Shown here piece after piece: positions 18,325-27,623 of a stretch of DNA of 64,000 nucleotides. A model generated the notes under the pieces. That model ran no database searches, had not been told where the DNA came from, and was given only the letters and a program-made list of their open reading frames with translations. Position numbers and translations under genes: made by a program. Origin of the DNA: JBFJKD01 sp041600415. GTDB lineage: Bacteria > Pseudomonadota > Gammaproteobacteria > Pseudomonadales > Porticoccaceae. Positions within the stretch are counted from its first letter, which is position 1. Each line of letters opens with the position of its first letter. The stretch covers positions 62,001 through 126,000 of the forward strand of contig JBFIKF010000004.1 in assembly GCA_041600415.1 (NCBI GenBank), given 5' to 3'.

Positions 18325-20925
18325 TCAACCGCCCAGCCGTTGCTGTAACCAGTCTGGCACCGACGTCAAAGCGGCGGGCAAGGCCTGTATATCGGTGCCT
18401 CCCCCCTGGGCCATATCGGGCCTGCCCCCGCCCTTGCCACCCAGTTGCGCCGCGACAAATTGCACCAGATCGCCAGCATCCACCCGATCGATCAGGTTTT
18501 TTGTGACACTGCCGATGAGCAGGACTTTATTTTCATCAGTGGCCGCCAGCAGCAGCGCGCCGCATGCGAGGCGGGATTTCGCCTGATCGGCCACTTCGCG
18601 CAGGGTTTTGGCATTCACTCCATCAATATGTTTGACCAGCAACTGGACACCTGCTATTTCGCGCACGTCCGCGAGAATATCGCCGCTCGCCGCCCCCGCA
18701 AGTTTTTTCTTCAGACCGTCGATTTCGCGGCTCAGAGCACGCTGTTGTTCGGCTACCAGGGTCGCCTTTTCCAGCACCTGGACGCGGTTGGTTTTAAGCA
18801 CCTCCGCGACCGCATCCAGGCGCTGTTCCACGTCGTCAAACAGTGCCAGCGCGATGTCGCCGGTTACCGCTTCCACCCGCCGCACGCCAGCGGCAATGCC
18901 CGACTCGGACACTATGCGCAGCAAGCCGATATCGCCGGTGCGCTTAACATGGGTGCCGCCGCACAGTTCGACGGAAAATCCGTCGCCCATGGTCAACACT
19001 CGCACGGTCTCTCCATATTTTTCCCCAAACAGCGCCATCGCGCCGCTGCGCTGCGCCTCGACCATGGACATCTGTGCGGTTTGCACGGGTGTGTTGCGGC
19101 GAATTTCGTCGTTGACCCGTCGCTCCACCACCTTGATCTGCGTGGGGCTCATGGGTTCCCCGTGGGCGAAATCAAAACGCAGTCGCTTCGAATCCACCAG
19201 GGAACCCTTTTGAGTTACGTGTTCCCCCAGGATTTCCCGTAGCGCCGCGTGCAGTAGATGGGTGGCGGAGTGATTCAGTGCTATAGCGCCGCGCAAAGCG
19301 CTATCAACCTCGGCAGTAACCGCATCGCCACGCCGCAAAACACCGTGCAATACGCGGCCGATGTGCAAGTGATTGGCACCCTGTTTCTGGCAATCCAGTA
19401 CCTCGCAACGCCCCGCGAGGGTGGTCAGATAGCCGGTATCGCCAACCTGCCCACCGGATTCTCCGTAAAAGGGCGTCTGATCGAGGACGACGACCGCCTC
19501 CTGTCCCTCTGCCGCTTCGTCCACTGCCACGCCCGCGACGAACAGTCCAACAATGGTGGCGCGCTGCGCCAGATTATTGTAACCATCGAAAACCGTTTCA
19601 CCCTCTATCGTCAGCGTGGCGGTATAACCCGCGCCAAAATTGCTGGCAGCCCGCGCGCGTTTTTTCTGTTCCGCCATACAGCGCTCGTAGCCATCCATAT
19701 CCATGGACAGCCCCCGCTCGCGGGCGATATCGTTGGTCAAATCCGTGGGGAAACCGTAAGTGTCGTACAACTGGAAAATAACGTCCCCGGGGATTTGTGA
19801 ACCCTGCACTGTGGCTAGGGCAGTTTCCAGAACGCCCATCCCCTTTTCGAGGGTTTTTGCAAACTGCTGCTCTTCAGCCTTCAGCACTTTCTCTACCTGC
19901 ACCCGTTGCCTGGCGAGTTCGGGATAGGCGTCGCCCATCACTTCTACCAGGGGTTTTACCAGGCGATAAAAGAATGCCTCCGTGGTGCCCAGTTGATGGC
20001 CGTGACGTAGGGCGCGGCGAATAATGCGTCGCAAAACGTAGCCGCGACCGTCGTTGCTCGGCAACACTCCATCCACCACCAGAAACGCGCAGGAGCGAAT
20101 GTGATCGGCAATCACCCGCAGGGACTGGTTGGCTAAATCTGTCGTGTGGGTAACACCTGCGGCAGCACTAATCAGGTGTTTGAATAAATCGATGTCGTAA
20201 TTGTTGTGTACGCCCTGCATGACGGCGGCAATGCGTTCCAGTCCCATGCCGGTGTCAATGGAGGGCTTGGGCAATGGCGTCAGCGTGCCATCGGTGCTAC
20301 GCTCGTACTGCATAAACACCAGATTCCAGATTTCGATGTAGCGATCGAGATCATCCCCCGCGCTACCCGGCGGCCCCCCCGGCACATCGGCGCCGTGGTC
20401 GTAAAAAATTTCCGAACAGGGGCCACAGGGGCCGGTATCGCCCATTTGCCAGAAATTATCTTCGTCGAGGCGAGAAAAACGCTCGGGACTGACGCCTATT
20501 TTTTTTAGCCAGATATCCGCCGCTTCATCGTCGGAGACGTGCACGGTTACCCACAGGCGATCTTCCGGCAGGCCCAGTACCACGGTGAGAAATTCCCACG
20601 CGTAGGCAATGGCATCTTCCTTGAAATAGTCGCCAAAACTGAAATTGCCGAGCATCTCAAAAAAAGTATGGTGTCGGGCTGTATAGCCGACATTTTCCAG
20701 GTCATTGTGCTTGCCCCCGGCGCGCACGCAACGCTGGGACGACGCGGCACGGCTGTAGGGCCGTTTGTCCGCTCCCAGAAACACGTCCTTGAATTGCACC
20801 ATACCCGCATTGGTGAATAACAATGTCGGGTCGTTGCCCGGCACCAGACTGCTACTGGGCACGATGGTGTGACCTTTGCTGGCAAAAAAATCCAGGAAGC
20901 CCTGGCGAATATCGGCACTGTTCAT
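18325..20925 (-). CDS. alaS: alanyl-tRNA synthetase
   Basis: An 866-residue class II synthetase joining alanine to tRNA-Ala. The start MNSADIRQGFLDFFASKGHT (ATG 20925) is the conventional one; an in-frame ATG 24 bases upstream lacks a ribosome site. Domains in order are the catalytic core (PSSSLVPGNDPTLLFTNAGM, RHHTFFEMLGNFSFGDYFKE), the tRNA recognition region, the editing domain with HSATHLLHAALREILG and the zinc-type CGGTHV (around 660), and the C-terminal oligomerisation domain ending GGGRPDMAQGGG. alaS - lysC - csrA is the gene order of Pseudomonas and relatives. Confidence 0.96.
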   Translation of the reverse strand: MNSADIRQGFLDFFASKGHTIVPSSSLVPGNDPTLLFTNAGMVQFKDVFLGADKRPYSRAASSQRCVRAGGKHNDLENVGYTARHHTFFEMLGNFSFGDYFKEDAIAYAWEFLTVVLGLPEDRLWVTVHVSDDEAADIWLKKIGVSPERFSRLDEDNFWQMGDTGPCGPCSEIFYDHGADVPGGPPGSAGDDLDRYIEIWNLVFMQYERSTDGTLTPLPKPSIDTGMGLERIAAVMQGVHNNYDIDLFKHLISAAAGVTHTTDLANQSLRVIADHIRSCAFLVVDGVLPSNDGRGYVLRRIIRRALRHGHQLGTTEAFFYRLVKPLVEVMGDAYPELARQRVQVEKVLKAEEQQFAKTLEKGMGVLETALATVQGSQIPGDVIFQLYDTYGFPTDLTNDIARERGLSMDMDGYERCMAEQKKRARAASNFGAGYTATLTIEGETVFDGYNNLAQRATIVGLFVAGVAVDEAAEGQEAVVVLDQTPFYGESGGQVGDTGYLTTLAGRCEVLDCQKQGANHLHIGRVLHGVLRRGDAVTAEVDSALRGAIALNHSATHLLHAALREILGEHVTQKGSLVDSKRLRFDFAHGEPMSPTQIKVVERRVNDEIRRNTPVQTAQMSMVEAQRSGAMALFGEKYGETVRVLTMGDGFSVELCGGTHVKRTGDIGLLRIVSESGIAAGVRRVEAVTGDIALALFDDVEQRLDAVAEVLKTNRVQVLEKATLVAEQQRALSREIDGLKKKLAGAASGDILADVREIAGVQLLVKHIDGVNAKTLREVADQAKSRLACGALLLAATDENKVLLIGSVTKNLIDRVDAGDLVQFVAAQLGGKGGGRPDMAQGGGTDIQALPAALTSVPDWLQQRLGG

Positions 20926-21014
20926 CAACTCGTCGTTCCTGTCGTGCATTCGTTATCTGTATCACACCGTTGCCGCCGAAGGCGCGGGCGCCACCAGATC
21001 GTTAATTGAGCGAA

Positions 21015-21365
21015 TTAGAAGCCGAGTTGGCCTTCGGAAAAATTTTTGCCACCGAGAATATGCATGTGCAGATGAAACACGGTTTGCCCTGCTTCAGCGC
21101 CGTTATTGATAATCAGGCGAAAACTGTCGCCGATACCTGCCTGCCGCGCAATCTCGTTAGCAGCCAGTAGCAGATGTCCGAGCAGGTTTTGATCTGTCTG
21201 GCCAGCATCCGCGAGCCGTGGCAACGGCTTGCGCGGAATCACCAGCAGGTGTATGGGCGCCTTGGGTGATATGTCTTTGATCGCGATGCAGTGCTCGTCC
21301 TCGTAAACTTTATCAGCCGGGATCGCGCCGTCGATAATTTTGGTGAACAGGGTTTCCCGATTCAT
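21015..21365 (-). CDS. HIT-family nucleotide-binding protein (HinT-like)
   Basis: A 116-residue protein of the histidine triad family. The diagnostic motif is HLHMHILGG at about residues 98-106 (HxHxHxx), and the segments TIFTKIIDG-like start (TLFTKIIDGAIPADKVYED), HLLVIPRKPLPRL and RLIINNGAEAGQTVFHLH are those of HinT (PKCI-type) hydrolases acting on adenosine phosphoramidates. It is cytosolic and complete. It follows a Trm112-like gene on the same strand with a 23-base gap. Confidence 0.93.
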   Translation of the reverse strand: MNRETLFTKIIDGAIPADKVYEDEHCIAIKDISPKAPIHLLVIPRKPLPRLADAGQTDQNLLGHLLLAANEIARQAGIGDSFRLIINNGAEAGQTVFHLHMHILGGKNFSEGQLGF

Positions 21366-21388
21366 GGTGACCTCTCAATTCGCATCTA

Positions 21389-21601
21389 TCAGGGCGCGGG
21401 CCGGGTCGTCGCTTTACCATCGAGCTTTTCGTCGGCTGTCAACGCCCGCGCCTCGGCCTCGAGCATCACGGGAATGCCGTCGCGAATGGGATAGGCGAGC
21501 CCGCTGGCGCGACACACCAGTTCCTGGCGCTCCCGATCGTATTCGAGGGGCGCCTTGCTCACCGGACACACCAGAATACTCAGCAACTGTTTGTCAATCA
21601 T
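21389..21601 (-). CDS. Trm112-family (YcaR-like) small protein
   Basis: A 70-residue protein beginning MIDKQLLSILVCPVSKAPLEYD, with LVCRASGLAYPIRDGIPVMLEAEAR following. This is the Trm112/UPF0434 domain, which in bacteria usually lacks the complete zinc site: here only two cysteines (C12 in LVCP, C34 in LVCR) remain. ATG at 21601 gives the usual N-terminus; an earlier in-frame start is less likely. Bacterial roles are not firmly known; eukaryotic Trm112 activates methyltransferases. Confidence 0.88.
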   Translation of the reverse strand: MIDKQLLSILVCPVSKAPLEYDRERQELVCRASGLAYPIRDGIPVMLEAEARALTADEKLDGKATTRPAP

Positions 21602-21726
21602 TGATGCCGCACTCGTTCTGAAGGCCAACTAATCTGGTCGAATAGTGTAAGGCAAACGCCGCGACAACTCCACGGGACCGCAGCGTCGGCGGTACGCAGT
21701 GGTCCAGTTCGATGTTGCTGGAAGAA

Positions 21727-22602
21727 TCAGCGCGCGGTGGCTTTTTTAGCACTGTGGGGAGTGCCATGGGCAGTTTCACGGGCGGGGAAATTCTCAAGCA
21801 CCAGCGCCGGATCGACGCGCACGTCGTACCAGTTGATGCGCCAGTCGAGATGCGGCCCAGTAGCGCGGCCAGTGGCGCCCACCCGGGCAATTTTGTCCCC
21901 CGTCTGCACCCGGTCACCTTCTTTCACCAAAATATCGCTCAGGTGAATAAATGTGGAGAACACCCCGTAGCCGTGATCGACAATCAATGTACCGCCGGAA
22001 AAATACATATCCCGATGCACTAACTTGACCTTGCCCGGTGCGGGCGCCCTCACCAGAGTGCCAGTGGGTCCGGCAATATCCAGACCAAAGTGCGGGTTTT
22101 TAGGGATGCCGTTGTAAACCCGCTGACTACCGTACACACCCGTGATGGGACCCTCCATAGGGCGCACAAACCCCTGCATAAAATCTTCGCGGGACGCGCT
22201 ATGAGCACGCGCCCGGCTCACCAGCGCCGCCTCCCGATTAATTCTGTCCAGTACGGATCTGGGTGGTGTTACGGTCTCCTGAGGTACACCATCCACCCGC
22301 TGCACGTCGTAATGACGTTGTTCAACCTTAAATGTGTGAGTGGTTATAGCACCGTTGCGCTCCACCGTTAGCGCCACCTGGGGCGGCGCATCGCGTCCCA
22401 GGCCAATTACAAAACGGCCCGACGGTGTTACGGGTACCGTCTTGTTGTCGAAACGTACCGACGCACCGGGAGCTATATTGCCAACCACCAATCCGCCCTG
22501 GGTCCATTCACCCTGAAATTCCAGTGCCAGGCTTGCGCTGGAAAACACCATTGCAATGGCGCAAAAATATTGCAGGCGAGTTACTGTGCGAGCCACATTC
22601 AT
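21727..22602 (-). CDS. M23-family (LytM) peptidoglycan endopeptidase
   Basis: A 291-residue secreted zinc peptidase. The signal peptide (LQYFCAIAMVFSSASLA) covers residues 10-26. An immunoglobulin-like N-terminal part with FDNKTVPVTPSGRFVIGLGRD leads to the catalytic LytM domain. There the zinc ligands HFGLDIAGP (His, Asp) and HLDW are present, with HGYGVFSTFIHLSD between. These enzymes cut peptide crosslinks in peptidoglycan. The gene is divergent from the YheT-type hydrolase gene; the 273-base gap between them contains no recognised motif. Confidence 0.88.
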   Translation of the reverse strand: MNVARTVTRLQYFCAIAMVFSSASLALEFQGEWTQGGLVVGNIAPGASVRFDNKTVPVTPSGRFVIGLGRDAPPQVALTVERNGAITTHTFKVEQRHYDVQRVDGVPQETVTPPRSVLDRINREAALVSRARAHSASREDFMQGFVRPMEGPITGVYGSQRVYNGIPKNPHFGLDIAGPTGTLVRAPAPGKVKLVHRDMYFSGGTLIVDHGYGVFSTFIHLSDILVKEGDRVQTGDKIARVGATGRATGPHLDWRINWYDVRVDPALVLENFPARETAHGTPHSAKKATAR

Positions 22603-22875
22603 CGGCTATCTCTCTGCGTTAAAGTGCTGTTTTACCCGTTTAGTTTAATGGGGCCACTGTGGTGACTATGTACCTTGATCCCCATATAGATAAACTGGCC
22701 CATTGATCGGTCTATTAATCGCAGTTGCAACCACGCCCACAGTCAGTTATTACTGCATTACCTTTCAGTCCACTATTCCATTTCTCATGGTATCCGGAAA
22801 AAGCAGGCGGAAAAAAACCGGGCAATCCGTGATTAACTGGACCAGGCAGAATCATACATTGGAAACCCTCGCGCT

Positions 22876-23850
22876 GTGACCCCGTTTACTCCACCATTAT
22901 TGCTGCGCAATGGCCATACCCAGAGTATTCTCAACAGTGCCGGGCCGCGCCGCTGGTTAATGGACAGGCAGCGCCACGCCCTCGCGGCACAGCAGGAATT
23001 TCAGTTGCTTGACTGCGGCGACGGCGTGCGTCTGATCGGTGCTTTTAATAAAAGTAAGCACGCCACCGACAGCCTGGTGATTATGCTGCACGGTTGGGAG
23101 GGTTGCTTTACCTCCACCTACGTCGTTTCCGCCACCACCACCCTGTTGAGCGCCGGATTCAATGTGTTTCGCCTCAATTTACGGGATCACGGGCCCAGCC
23201 TGCACCTCAACCGCGGCCTGTTTAACGCCACACTGACACCAGAAGTTACCGCGGCTATCCGCCGCATACAACAACTGTATCCCGCGCGCCACACGCTGCT
23301 TGCCGGTTACTCCATGGGGGGGAATTTTGTGCTGCGCATCGCAGCGGACAGCGGCGCCGAGCTGAATCTGGCCGCCACCGTCGCCATTAGCCCGCCCCTG
23401 GTGCCCGCCCATACCATGGCAATTCTGGAGCGCCGCCTGTCCATTTATCAGCACTACTTTTTTTCGAAATGGAAAAGATCGCTGGCCACCAAATTGTATT
23501 ATTTCCCCGACCTGGCCTACGGCCCACTGCTGGCCCGCTGCCGCAATCTGCACGACATTAACCAATTTTTTATTCCCGAGCACACACCTTACCCAACCCC
23601 TGCGGATTATTTTGCTTCCTACGCACTGACCGGCCAGCGCCTCGTACATCTGACCTGTCCCGCCTGGTTGATTACCAGTGCCGACGACCCGCTGGTTCCC
23701 GCAGCCGATCTCAGCGCAATACAACCACCGGGTACGCTGACCATCGAACGCACCGACAACGGGGGACACTGTGGATTTTTGCGCAATCTGCGACTCGACA
23801 GCTGGGTCGAACGACGCCTGGTAGAGATTTTTAACGAGATACCGGGTTAG
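22876..23850 (+). CDS. YheT-type alpha/beta hydrolase
   Basis: A 324-residue cytosolic hydrolase of the COG0429/YheT group. Typical features are the RNGHTQSI motif near the N-terminus, HGWEGCFTSTYV (oxyanion loop), RDHGPSLHLNRGLFN, the nucleophile elbow GYSMGGNF with Ser at about 150, an acid in TSADDPLVP, and the catalytic His in NGGHCGFLRN. No ATG precedes the conserved start, so GTG at 22876 is used. Substrates are likely short-chain esters, not established. The gene is convergent with recX. Confidence 0.87.
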   Translation: MTPFTPPLLLRNGHTQSILNSAGPRRWLMDRQRHALAAQQEFQLLDCGDGVRLIGAFNKSKHATDSLVIMLHGWEGCFTSTYVVSATTTLLSAGFNVFRLNLRDHGPSLHLNRGLFNATLTPEVTAAIRRIQQLYPARHTLLAGYSMGGNFVLRIAADSGAELNLAATVAISPPLVPAHTMAILERRLSIYQHYFFSKWKRSLATKLYYFPDLAYGPLLARCRNLHDINQFFIPEHTPYPTPADYFASYALTGQRLVHLTCPAWLITSADDPLVPAADLSAIQPPGTLTIERTDNGGHCGFLRNLRLDSWVERRLVEIFNEIPG

Positions 23851-23899
23851 CTGCAATACTTAAATCGGGCCAACCATATGGCGGCCTGCGTAACGACGA

Positions 23900-24394
23900 T
23901 TAATCCAGAGATGCAACGGATTTCAGCGCGGCGCGAATTTGCTCAGTGGTAAATCCCCGGTACTGCAAAAACCGCATGCGCCGCGCCGTGGCGCGCTGGT
24001 TGAGGGACGCTGCCGAGCCAAACCGTTTTTCCAGCACGTCCTGCGCCCGCACCACCCAATCGACGTCGAGCTCGCGCAACACAGCCTCCACCAGATCGTC
24101 CGCGACACCGCGCTCGCGCAATTCCGCTCGAATCCTTACCGGCCCCTTGCCAACGCGCATGCGCGCATTGCAAAATGCCTCCGCGTAGCGGCTGTCAGAA
24201 AGAAGTCCGTCCTGCTCGAGGCGGTCCAGCACCGCGCCCAACTGGGCGGCGTCCGGGGCTAACTTACCGTGCAGTTTACGCTCCAGCTCCTGCCGCGAAT
24301 GCTCCCGGCGCGCCAGCAGATTCATGGCGGCTATGCGCAGGTTTTTCCCGAGCTGCTGAACTTCACGGACGTCGGCTGTTTGGCTCTCGGTCAT
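23900..24394 (-). CDS. recX: RecX, RecA modulator
   Basis: A 164-residue helical protein of the RecX family, which binds along RecA filaments and inhibits recombinase and coprotease activity. The repeats AMNLLARREHSRQELERKL, VLDRLEQDGLLSDSRYAEAFCNARM and GKGPVRIRAELRERGV are typical, as is the C-terminal RRMRFLQYRGFTTEQIRAAL. Unlike the usual recA-recX arrangement, it lies 1.4 kb downstream of recA with a DUF4126 gene and an oppositely oriented thioesterase gene in between, so co-transcription with recA is unlikely. Confidence 0.92.
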   Translation of the reverse strand: MTESQTADVREVQQLGKNLRIAAMNLLARREHSRQELERKLHGKLAPDAAQLGAVLDRLEQDGLLSDSRYAEAFCNARMRVGKGPVRIRAELRERGVADDLVEAVLRELDVDWVVRAQDVLEKRFGSAASLNQRATARRMRFLQYRGFTTEQIRAALKSVASLD

Positions 24395-24456
24395 AACACC
24401 ACGCTCTGCAACACATCAAACCTGCTGTTCAACACCTCACTAAAAGCGGCAAGCGC

Positions 24457-25119
24457 TTATACAGGTGGGCCGTCGGAAGGTCTATGCGCACCTGATGGCG
24501 GTTCGGCGTCTTTGACCAGCCCCAACCAGCGCCCGATGCGGCGAAATACCGCGCCAGCCAGCCGCCATATTTTCGGCAGCAACCAGATCACCAGTGCAAT
24601 AAACAAAAGCATCAAAATAATGAACAGCACCGGGTGATTGAGCATGGCCCAGATCCCGGCCAATACCATCAGATCCTCGCCAATGGAAGCCGCCCAGTTG
24701 CTAAACGGTTCCGGGGAAGTATTGATCAGCACCCGCGATGACGCCTTGGTAAAGTGGCTGCCCGTAGCCATGGCGCCGCCGACTAACCCGGCGCTGATCT
24801 GCAACGCCGGTGTCACATCGCCAACAGCGCCAGCCGCCAGCAGTACGCCAGCGGGAATGCGGATAAAGGTGTGCAAGGTATCCCAGGCGGTGTCCACACC
24901 GGGGGTTTTGTCGGCAAAGAATTCCACTACGTACATCAATCCGGCAACCCCAATCACCAGGGGGTTCTGCAACACCTCCAGGTCGGGGGGTAAATCGATG
25001 TTACCGCTGATTCCCAAAAACCCCAGCACCGCCACCGCAGCGTACAGATTGATACCACTGGCCCAGCCCACACCCATAACCAAAGCCAGGGTGGTGATCA
25101 TTTCCTGATAAGCATCCAT
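24457..25119 (-). CDS. DUF4126-family membrane protein
   Basis: A 220-residue integral membrane protein with about five or six hydrophobic segments. It contains the family's pattern GWASGINLYAAVAVLGFLG near the N-terminus, FADKTPGVDTAWDTLHTFIRIP in the middle, and SHFTKASSRVLINTSPEPFSNW. The family function is unknown. The C-terminus is charged and proline-rich. It stands between recX (62 bases) and the divergent thioesterase gene (234 bases). Confidence 0.8.
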   Translation of the reverse strand: MDAYQEMITTLALVMGVGWASGINLYAAVAVLGFLGISGNIDLPPDLEVLQNPLVIGVAGLMYVVEFFADKTPGVDTAWDTLHTFIRIPAGVLLAAGAVGDVTPALQISAGLVGGAMATGSHFTKASSRVLINTSPEPFSNWAASIGEDLMVLAGIWAMLNHPVLFIILMLLFIALVIWLLPKIWRLAGAVFRRIGRWLGLVKDAEPPSGAHRPSDGPPV

Positions 25120-25353
25120 ATGCGTTTCTCAGAGTCCGGCAAAATATCAGTTAAGCGCGTGTCGCCAGTTGGTTAACATTAATCGGGCCCGCCAGATGCA
25201 GGCGACCTTTAAGGTAAGGGTAGCGGTACTGACCAACCGATTCAACAGCGGCCACGTTGTCCCGCACCACTGGATACTGCTACATTGTGGTCGCATTCCG
25301 ATCTACAAACCGCGCTCGGAACCGCTTAACCTCCACCAGGGCGAGTATTGACC

Positions 25354-25812
25354 ATGCCGATTTCATGGCTCTATCCCAAACCCTTTGTTCGGCAACTCAC
25401 TGTTGCTGAGGAAAGTATTGATGGCCTGGGGCACGTCAACAATATTGCCTATTTAAAGTGGTGTGAAGACACGGCGTGGCAACATTCGGCGCACCTGGGA
25501 TTGACAATGACTGACTGGCTGAATGTGGATCGGGCCATGGCAATTACCCGGGCCGAGTACGACTATCTGGCGGCAGCTTTTACCGGCGAACAAATCAGTG
25601 TGGCGACCTGGCTCGTCACATCGGACCTGAAATTGACCATGGAGCGACGCTTTCAGATCGTCCGTGACGCGGACGGAAAAACTTTGTTCACCGGCCGTTG
25701 GCAGCTGGTCTGTATCAATATCAGCTCCGGCCGCCCCGCACGTTTGCCACGGCAATTTATCGAGATTTACGGACCAAATCTAGTATCCGCCCAGGGCGCG
25801 AATTTACCCTGA
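25354..25812 (+). CDS. 4-hydroxybenzoyl-CoA-type (hotdog) acyl-CoA thioesterase
   Basis: A 152-residue single hotdog-fold protein. The motif DGLGHVNNIAYLKWCEDTAW (about 23-42) is that of the 4HBT/YbgC thioesterases, with the conserved Asp/His/Asn near the active site and the helix following. ATG 25354 is chosen over a TTG two codons earlier because a GGGCGAG stands at suitable distance. It probably hydrolyses acyl-CoAs in the cytosol. It is convergent with recA, with only 20 bases between stop codons and a perfect GTGAGCTCAC palindrome in the gap. Confidence 0.85.
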   Translation: MPISWLYPKPFVRQLTVAEESIDGLGHVNNIAYLKWCEDTAWQHSAHLGLTMTDWLNVDRAMAITRAEYDYLAAAFTGEQISVATWLVTSDLKLTMERRFQIVRDADGKTLFTGRWQLVCINISSGRPARLPRQFIEIYGPNLVSAQGANLP

Positions 25813-25832
25813 GCCAAAAGTACCAGGTGAGC

Positions 25833-26900
25833 TCACGCCTCGCTACCCGCCTCGACGTCTGCCTGCCCATCCGCGCTGGCCTGACCATTTTTTGCAGCGT
25901 CTTTCTTGACGGGCGGGGGCAGTAACTGTTCACGAATCTTGCCTTCTATCTCAGCTGCTACAGCGGGATTGGCCTTCAGGTATTCACAGGCGTTGCTTTT
26001 CCCCTGACCAATTTTATCCCCATTGTAGGCGTACCAGGCACCAGCCTTATCCACCAATCCACATTTCACCCCCAGGTCGATAACTTCCCCCAGGCGATTG
26101 ATACCCGAACCGTACAGAATCTGGAATTCGGTTTGTTTAAAGGGCGGCGCAACCTTGTTTTTTACCACTTTCACCCGGGTCTCGTTGCCGACTACTTCCT
26201 CGCCCTCCTTGACCGCGCCGATACGGCGAATATCGAGACGTACGGACGAGTAAAACTTCAGTGCGTTGCCGCCGGTAGTGGTTTCCGGGTTACCAAACAT
26301 GACACCGATTTTCATACGAATCTGGTTAATAAATATCACCAGACAATTGGAATTCTTTATATTGCCGGTTAATTTTCGCAGCGCCTGGGACATCAGCCGG
26401 GCCTGCAGTCCCACATGGTGATCGCCCATGTCACCTTCAATTTCCGCTTTCGGAGTCAGTGCCGCCACGGAATCCACCACCAGCACATCAATGGCGCCAG
26501 AGCGCACCAGCATATCGGTCACTTCCAGCGCCTGTTCGCCGGTATCCGGCTGGGACAACATCAGATCGTCCACATTGACGCCGAGTTTTTCGGCATACAT
26601 CGGATCGAGAGCGTGTTCCGCATCGACAAACGCGCAGGTGCCCCCGGCCCGCTGCGCTTCGGCAATCACCGACAGGGTGAGAGTGGTTTTCCCGGACGAC
26701 TCCGGCCCGTAAATTTCCACTACGCGCCCTTTCGGCAGGCCGCCGATGCCCAGTGCAATATCCAGACCCAAAGATCCAGAGGAAATACTCGGCATCGCCA
26801 CGTGCTCCCGATCACCCATACGCATTACAGTTCCCTTGCCAAACTGGCGCTCGATTTGTCCCAGTGCCGCCTGTAGCGCCTTTTCCTTATTGGGGTCCAT
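25833..26900 (-). CDS. recA: RecA recombinase
   Basis: A 355-residue RecA. ATG 26900 has GAGGTGA 5 bases upstream; a GTG three codons earlier lies inside that site. Walker A is GPESSGKTTLT (about 66-76), Walker B LVVDSVAALTP, loop L1 EGDMGDHHVGLQARLMSQALRKL, and loop L2 with NQIRMKIGVMFGNPETTTGGNALKFY. It forms the filament that pairs DNA strands and triggers LexA self-cleavage. A perfect LexA box at 27007-27022 lies upstream, and the cinA-like gene precedes it, as in many gammaproteobacteria. Confidence 0.98.
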   Translation of the reverse strand: MDPNKEKALQAALGQIERQFGKGTVMRMGDREHVAMPSISSGSLGLDIALGIGGLPKGRVVEIYGPESSGKTTLTLSVIAEAQRAGGTCAFVDAEHALDPMYAEKLGVNVDDLMLSQPDTGEQALEVTDMLVRSGAIDVLVVDSVAALTPKAEIEGDMGDHHVGLQARLMSQALRKLTGNIKNSNCLVIFINQIRMKIGVMFGNPETTTGGNALKFYSSVRLDIRRIGAVKEGEEVVGNETRVKVVKNKVAPPFKQTEFQILYGSGINRLGEVIDLGVKCGLVDKAGAWYAYNGDKIGQGKSNACEYLKANPAVAAEIEGKIREQLLPPPVKKDAAKNGQASADGQADVEAGSEA

Positions 26901-27006
26901 TTTGTTCACCTCGCATCGATAGATTATGGTAAAAATATTCGGCCAAAACTACCAGCCGAGCCGATCAACAGATCTTCGCAAATGAGCTTACCGCAATTTC
27001 TCATAC

Positions 27007-27022
27007 CTGTATAGCTATACAG
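27007..27022. promoter_or_regulatory. LexA (SOS) box upstream of recA
   Basis: CTGTATAGCTATACAG is a perfect 16-base palindrome fitting CTG-N10-CAG. It is 107 bases upstream of the recA start and overlaps the last codons and stop of the cinA-like gene. Confidence 0.95.
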
Positions 27023-27542
27023 TATCCCGACCAGCAACGTGTGCCACCAGCCCGGCCAGAGCAACGATGATCGCCCGCTGCCTGACCTGCTCGCGATCAC
27101 CCTCAAATTGATAGCGTCGCGCCACCGTACCCTTTGGACCGAACCACGCCAGCCATACCAGACCCACCGGCTTGTCGACGCTGCCCCCGTCCGGGCCAGC
27201 GATGCCACTGACGGCCACCGCCACGTCCGCACCGGCAGCGATCGCTGCCCCTCGCGCCATAGCGCACACCACCGCTTCGCTCACCGCGCCGTGCTCAGCC
27301 AGCAGCGTCGCCTCAATACCCAGCAACTGTATTTTTGCGGTGTTGCTGTAGGTCACAAAGCCTGCGTTAAACCATTGAGAGCTCCCCGCTACAGCGGTAA
27401 TGCCATGAGCAATTCCTCCACCGGTGCAGGACTCCGCGGAGGTGACCGTCCAGGCGCGACGCAATAACTCCGCCCCCAGCCGCTGCGCCAGAATATACGG
27501 ATTGTCGTCGTCAGTAGTTAGCATCGCGCTACGGTAAGCCAC
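27015..27542 (-). CDS. CinA C-terminal domain protein, nicotinamide-nucleotide amidase (PncC-like)
   Basis: A 175-residue stand-alone CinA C-terminal domain, which deamidates nicotinamide mononucleotide in pyridine nucleotide recycling. It shows VTSAESCTGGGIAHGITAVAGSSQWF (active-site serine/threonine region), GFVTYSNTAKIQLLG, MARGAAIAAGADVAVAVSGIAGPDGG and GLVWLAWFG. The GTG start at 27542 is supported by GGGGAG 7 bases upstream. It lies between recA and the divergent mutS start, the order mutS - cinA(pncC) - recA known from other gammaproteobacteria. Confidence 0.92.
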   Translation of the reverse strand: MAYRSAMLTTDDDNPYILAQRLGAELLRRAWTVTSAESCTGGGIAHGITAVAGSSQWFNAGFVTYSNTAKIQLLGIEATLLAEHGAVSEAVVCAMARGAAIAAGADVAVAVSGIAGPDGGSVDKPVGLVWLAWFGPKGTVARRYQFEGDREQVRQRAIIVALAGLVAHVAGRDTV

Positions 27543-27623
27543 ACAGCAACTCCCCGCAACCCTGTTTTATTACCAGCACTGAATCACGTAGAATCCGCCA
27601 ACTTGCAGTTCGAATCAGCGCCT

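Noticed and set aside
25169..25351. Short plus-strand frame before the thioesterase gene
   Set aside because: Lies in the presumed promoter region and has no supporting features.
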